DNA of 64,000 bases from Corallium rubrum. Its lineage: Eukaryota > Cnidaria > Anthozoa > Scleralcyonacea > Coralliidae. The stretch is taken from assembly GCA_964035015.1 (NCBI GenBank), contig OZ036017.1:5029496-5093495 (forward strand). Reading direction: 5' to 3'. Positions 62,012 through 64,000 of this stretch are shown in pieces. The translations under genes and the position numbers were made by a program. The first letter of the stretch is position 1. Each line of letters opens with the position of its first letter. A model generated the notes under the pieces. It saw nothing but the letters and a program-made list of their open reading frames with translations. It did no database searches and had not been told where the DNA came from.

Positions 62012-62196
62012 ATGTGGGACAGGGGATAGCCGAAGAAAAGAAAGTGTCCCATCAATGCAATGGCTGCAATCGAGTTTTAGAACAGAATCAGACATTTTGG
62101 CGTTGTATGTGTTGCAAACATGTTAACTACTGTGGTGGGAAATGCCAGAGAAATCACTGGCCACAGCATAAAACATTATGTAATGCCATCAAATAG
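61954..62196 (+). CDS. MYND-type zinc finger between gag and pol
   Basis: The frame contains CNGCNRVLEQNQTFWRCMCC, then VNYCGGKCQRNHWPQHKTLC, the spacing of a MYND finger (C-x2-C, C-x2-C, YC-x3-CQ, HW-x2-H-x3-C). It is in the same phase as the downstream pol frame and separated from it by a single TAG at 62194. It may be the N-terminal domain of the pol polyprotein, reached by frameshift from gag and readthrough of TAG. Confidence 0.75.
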   Translation: MREKCASNPESGKRETATLNVGQGIAEEKKVSHQCNGCNRVLEQNQTFWRCMCCKHVNYCGGKCQRNHWPQHKTLCNAIK

Positions 62197-62217
62197 GAAA
62201 TTCAAAATAGAAAACAA

Positions 62218-64000
62218 ATGACGCAAGATACAGACTCTGGTATTTTTGTCAGCCATCTCACACCAAGACAACACAAAAAGCTTGTCAGCCTGGTAGGCAG
62301 GAGGTGCTCGATTAAAGGAAAGCTTAACGGGGAAAAGACAGAGATTCTGTGGGACACTGGAGCTCAGGTATCCATTGTTTCAGCAAGCTTCATGAAGGAG
62401 AACTTTCCAAACGTTTTGATTAGAGATACGAGCGAACTAGTGGATGGTGATCGTACTGTGACTGCAGCCAATGGTAGCAACATACCGTATAAAGGATGGG
62501 TAGAACTAGATTTACAAATCGGAGATTCTGAACACACACTTTCGGTTCCCTTTTTAGTAGCAAACGAGGAGGTGGAACTTCCTTTGGTTGGCTTCAGTGT
62601 TATTGAACATTTTATTAAGGACAACAAACTTCAAGGCAGCGAGATGGAAACTGCTTACGTTGGTGTAAATGCTTGTGATGCGACAGCCCTTGTCGATTTT
62701 GTGAACAATGTCAATCATGATGAATTGTGTCTTGTAAAGACATGCAAGAAAGATGTGCTTATACCTCGAGGCCAGTCTGTGAAAGTAAGCTGCAGGGTGA
62801 ACACTGGTCCACTAGATAAACGAACACCAGTTTTGTTTGAAGCAGATGAGAACAGTCAGTGGCCTTCTGGGATTCAAGTTGTTGACACATTATTGACGGT
62901 AAATGTGGGCAAATCTAGTAAAGTGGAAGTGGAGGTAAAGAATACGACCAACCATGACATTAAGTTAAAGAACAGAACAGTACTAGGCCGCCTACAACTT
63001 ATTCAATCAGTTGTTCCTGTAGAGGTGAAATTAAAGACAGATGGATCTGCCGGACAATCATCTCCACAACCAAACGAAGAAAACAACAGCGCGGCAACTC
63101 CCCAGAATAATCGCGAACCAATAAACTTGCCGAACAATTTGAAAGACGTGGATTTAGGTGACTTAAACAGTGAGCAAAGAGAAACTGCTGCGCAGCTGCT
63201 GATCGAACAGGCCGATGCATTCGCCCAAGACGACGATGACATTGGTTGTATCTCTGATCTCCAAATGAACATCCAACTCAACGACACCACACCTGTTCAG
63301 AAGAACTACGTCGCTGTTCCCCGGCCATTGTATCCAGAAGTGAAAGCTTATGTTGAAGATTTATTGAATAAAAATTTTATTCGCAAATCGACATCATCCT
63401 ACAGTTCGCCTGTGGTTTGCGTTAGAAAGAAAGATCAGAGCCTAAGGTTATGTGTGGATTATCGTGAGCTGAACAAGAGAACTCAAGTAGATCGTCATCC
63501 TATTCCTAGGATCCAGGAAACCCTAGACAAACTTGGTGGCAATTCATGGTTTTCGGTACTTGACCAAGGGAAAGCCTACCATCAAGGGTTCCTCAAGGCC
63601 GAAAGCCAGCCTCTCACTGCGTTCATAACACCATGGGGGCTGTACGAGTGGGTGCGCATTCCTTTTGGACTTTGCAACGCACCAGCCTCTTTTCAGCGTT
63701 TCATGGAAATGTGCCTTGGGGATTTACGAGATGAAATATGCGTGCCATATCTGGATGACATTATCGTCTTCAGCACATCCTTCGATGAACACATTGTACA
63801 CCTTCGAAAAGTCCTTCAGCGCCTGAAAGAACATGGTGTCAAGTTGAAACCAAAAAAAGTGTACCATGTTCAAGCGAGAGGTTTTGTTCCTTGGACGAGT
63901 CGTTTCAGAAGAAGGATACAAGTTGGATCCGTCTACAATTACACCCGTACTTCGTCTGAAAGAAACTCCTCCCAAAACCATAAACGAGGTCCGGAAACTA
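62218..64000 (+). CDS. Gypsy pol: protease and reverse transcriptase (partial)
   Basis: Open to the right edge. The protease has [15 protein letters not shown] (near 62347). After a long spacer the RT reads [41 protein letters not shown] (motif A with Q-G for the usual lineage D-L), [16 protein letters not shown] and the catalytic [10 protein letters not shown] (near 63750). A one-base shift near 63856 moves the true continuation ([10 protein letters not shown]-type sequence) to another phase. RNase H and integrase lie beyond the window. Confidence 0.88.
   Translation, partial: MTQDTDSGIFVSHLTPRQHKKLVSLVGRRCSIKGKLNGEKTEILWDTGAQVSIVSASFMKENFPNVLIRDTSELVDGDRTVTAANGSNIPYKGWVELDLQIGDSEHTLSVPFLVANEEVELPLVGFSVIEHFIKDNKLQGSEMETAYVGVNACDATALVDFVNNVNHDELCLVKTCKKDVLIPRGQSVKVSCRVNTGPLDKRTPVLFEADENSQWPSGIQVVDTLLTVNVGKSSKVEVEVKNTTNHDIKLKNRTVLGRLQLIQSVVPVEVKLKTDGSAGQSSPQPNEENNSAATPQNNREPINLPNNLKDVDLGDLNSEQRETAAQLLIEQADAFAQDDDDIGCISDLQMNIQLNDTTPVQKNYVAVPRPLYPEVKAYVEDLLNKNFIRKSTSSYSSPVVCVRKKDQSLRLCVDYRELNKRTQVDRHPIPRIQETLDKLGGNSWFSVLDQGKAYHQGFLKAESQPLTAFITPWGLYEWVRIPFGLCNAPASFQRFMEMCLGDLRDEICVPYLDDIIVFSTSFDEHIVHLRKVLQRLKEHGVKLKPKKVYHVQARGFVPWTSRFRRRIQVGSVYNYTRTSSERNSSQNHKRGPET

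Overview
This window looks like accessory-rich chromosomal DNA of a marine invertebrate, most likely an anthozoan cnidarian. That placement is an inference from the mix of elements (Polinton/Maverick, Penelope-like, BEL/Pao, Gypsy, P-like transposase, many palindromic MITEs), from eukaryotic splice signals and from the AT-rich composition. I recognise no conserved single-copy host gene. Almost everything that can be read is a mobile element or its remains.

The central object is a complete 21.1-kb Polinton/Maverick (9793-30867). It has ~0.6-kb terminal inverted repeats (TIRs) and a perfect 6-bp target duplication (AATAGC). Its left half, on the minus strand, encodes a TIR-overlapping membrane protein, a packaging ATPase, a likely double jelly-roll capsid protein, a membrane protein, a likely minor capsid protein and a chromodomain integrase. 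Its right half, mostly on the plus strand, encodes a 475-residue membrane-anchored protein, several small membrane proteins, a zinc-finger nuclease, a zinc-ribbon protein that may be a late transcription factor, and a 1178-residue protein-primed-type DNA polymerase B. A deoxynucleoside kinase lies on the opposite strand. Most genes carry a shared motif (TGTTAGTATA-like) ending within a few bases of the start codon, which suggests the element has its own promoter system. An array of twenty 20-bp repeats lies between the polymerase gene and the right TIR.

The Polinton is decaying. A 4.3-kb Penelope-like element (15572-19900, 13-bp target duplication) splits the integrase, the integrase also lacks its third catalytic residue, and four small genes carry frameshifts. 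Polymerase, ATPase, capsid and kinase frames are open. The Penelope-like element has an uninterrupted reverse transcriptase/GIY-YIG frame and an inverted partial copy encoding an identical C-terminal 247 residues, so it is recent. All three of its terminal repeats carry a hammerhead-ribozyme-like fold.

The Polinton itself sits in an intron of an older P-element/THAP9-like transposase gene on the minus strand. Exons of that gene are found at about 35.5-32.4 kb and again at 9.49-8.88 kb. A second transposon (33264-34340, 8-bp target duplication) interrupts one of its exons.

From 1 to 8.9 kb and from 36 to 55 kb the window is a mosaic of nested palindromic elements, LINE fragments, microsatellites and a 2.1-kb foldback built around GGAA/GGAC repeats. 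Two foldbacks at 37.3-39.2 kb carry hammerhead-like folds in both arms. From 55.7 kb on there is a degenerate BEL/Pao element whose integrase is interrupted at 60016 by a Gypsy element. The Gypsy gag region is followed by a MYND zinc finger, and its polymerase runs off the right edge.
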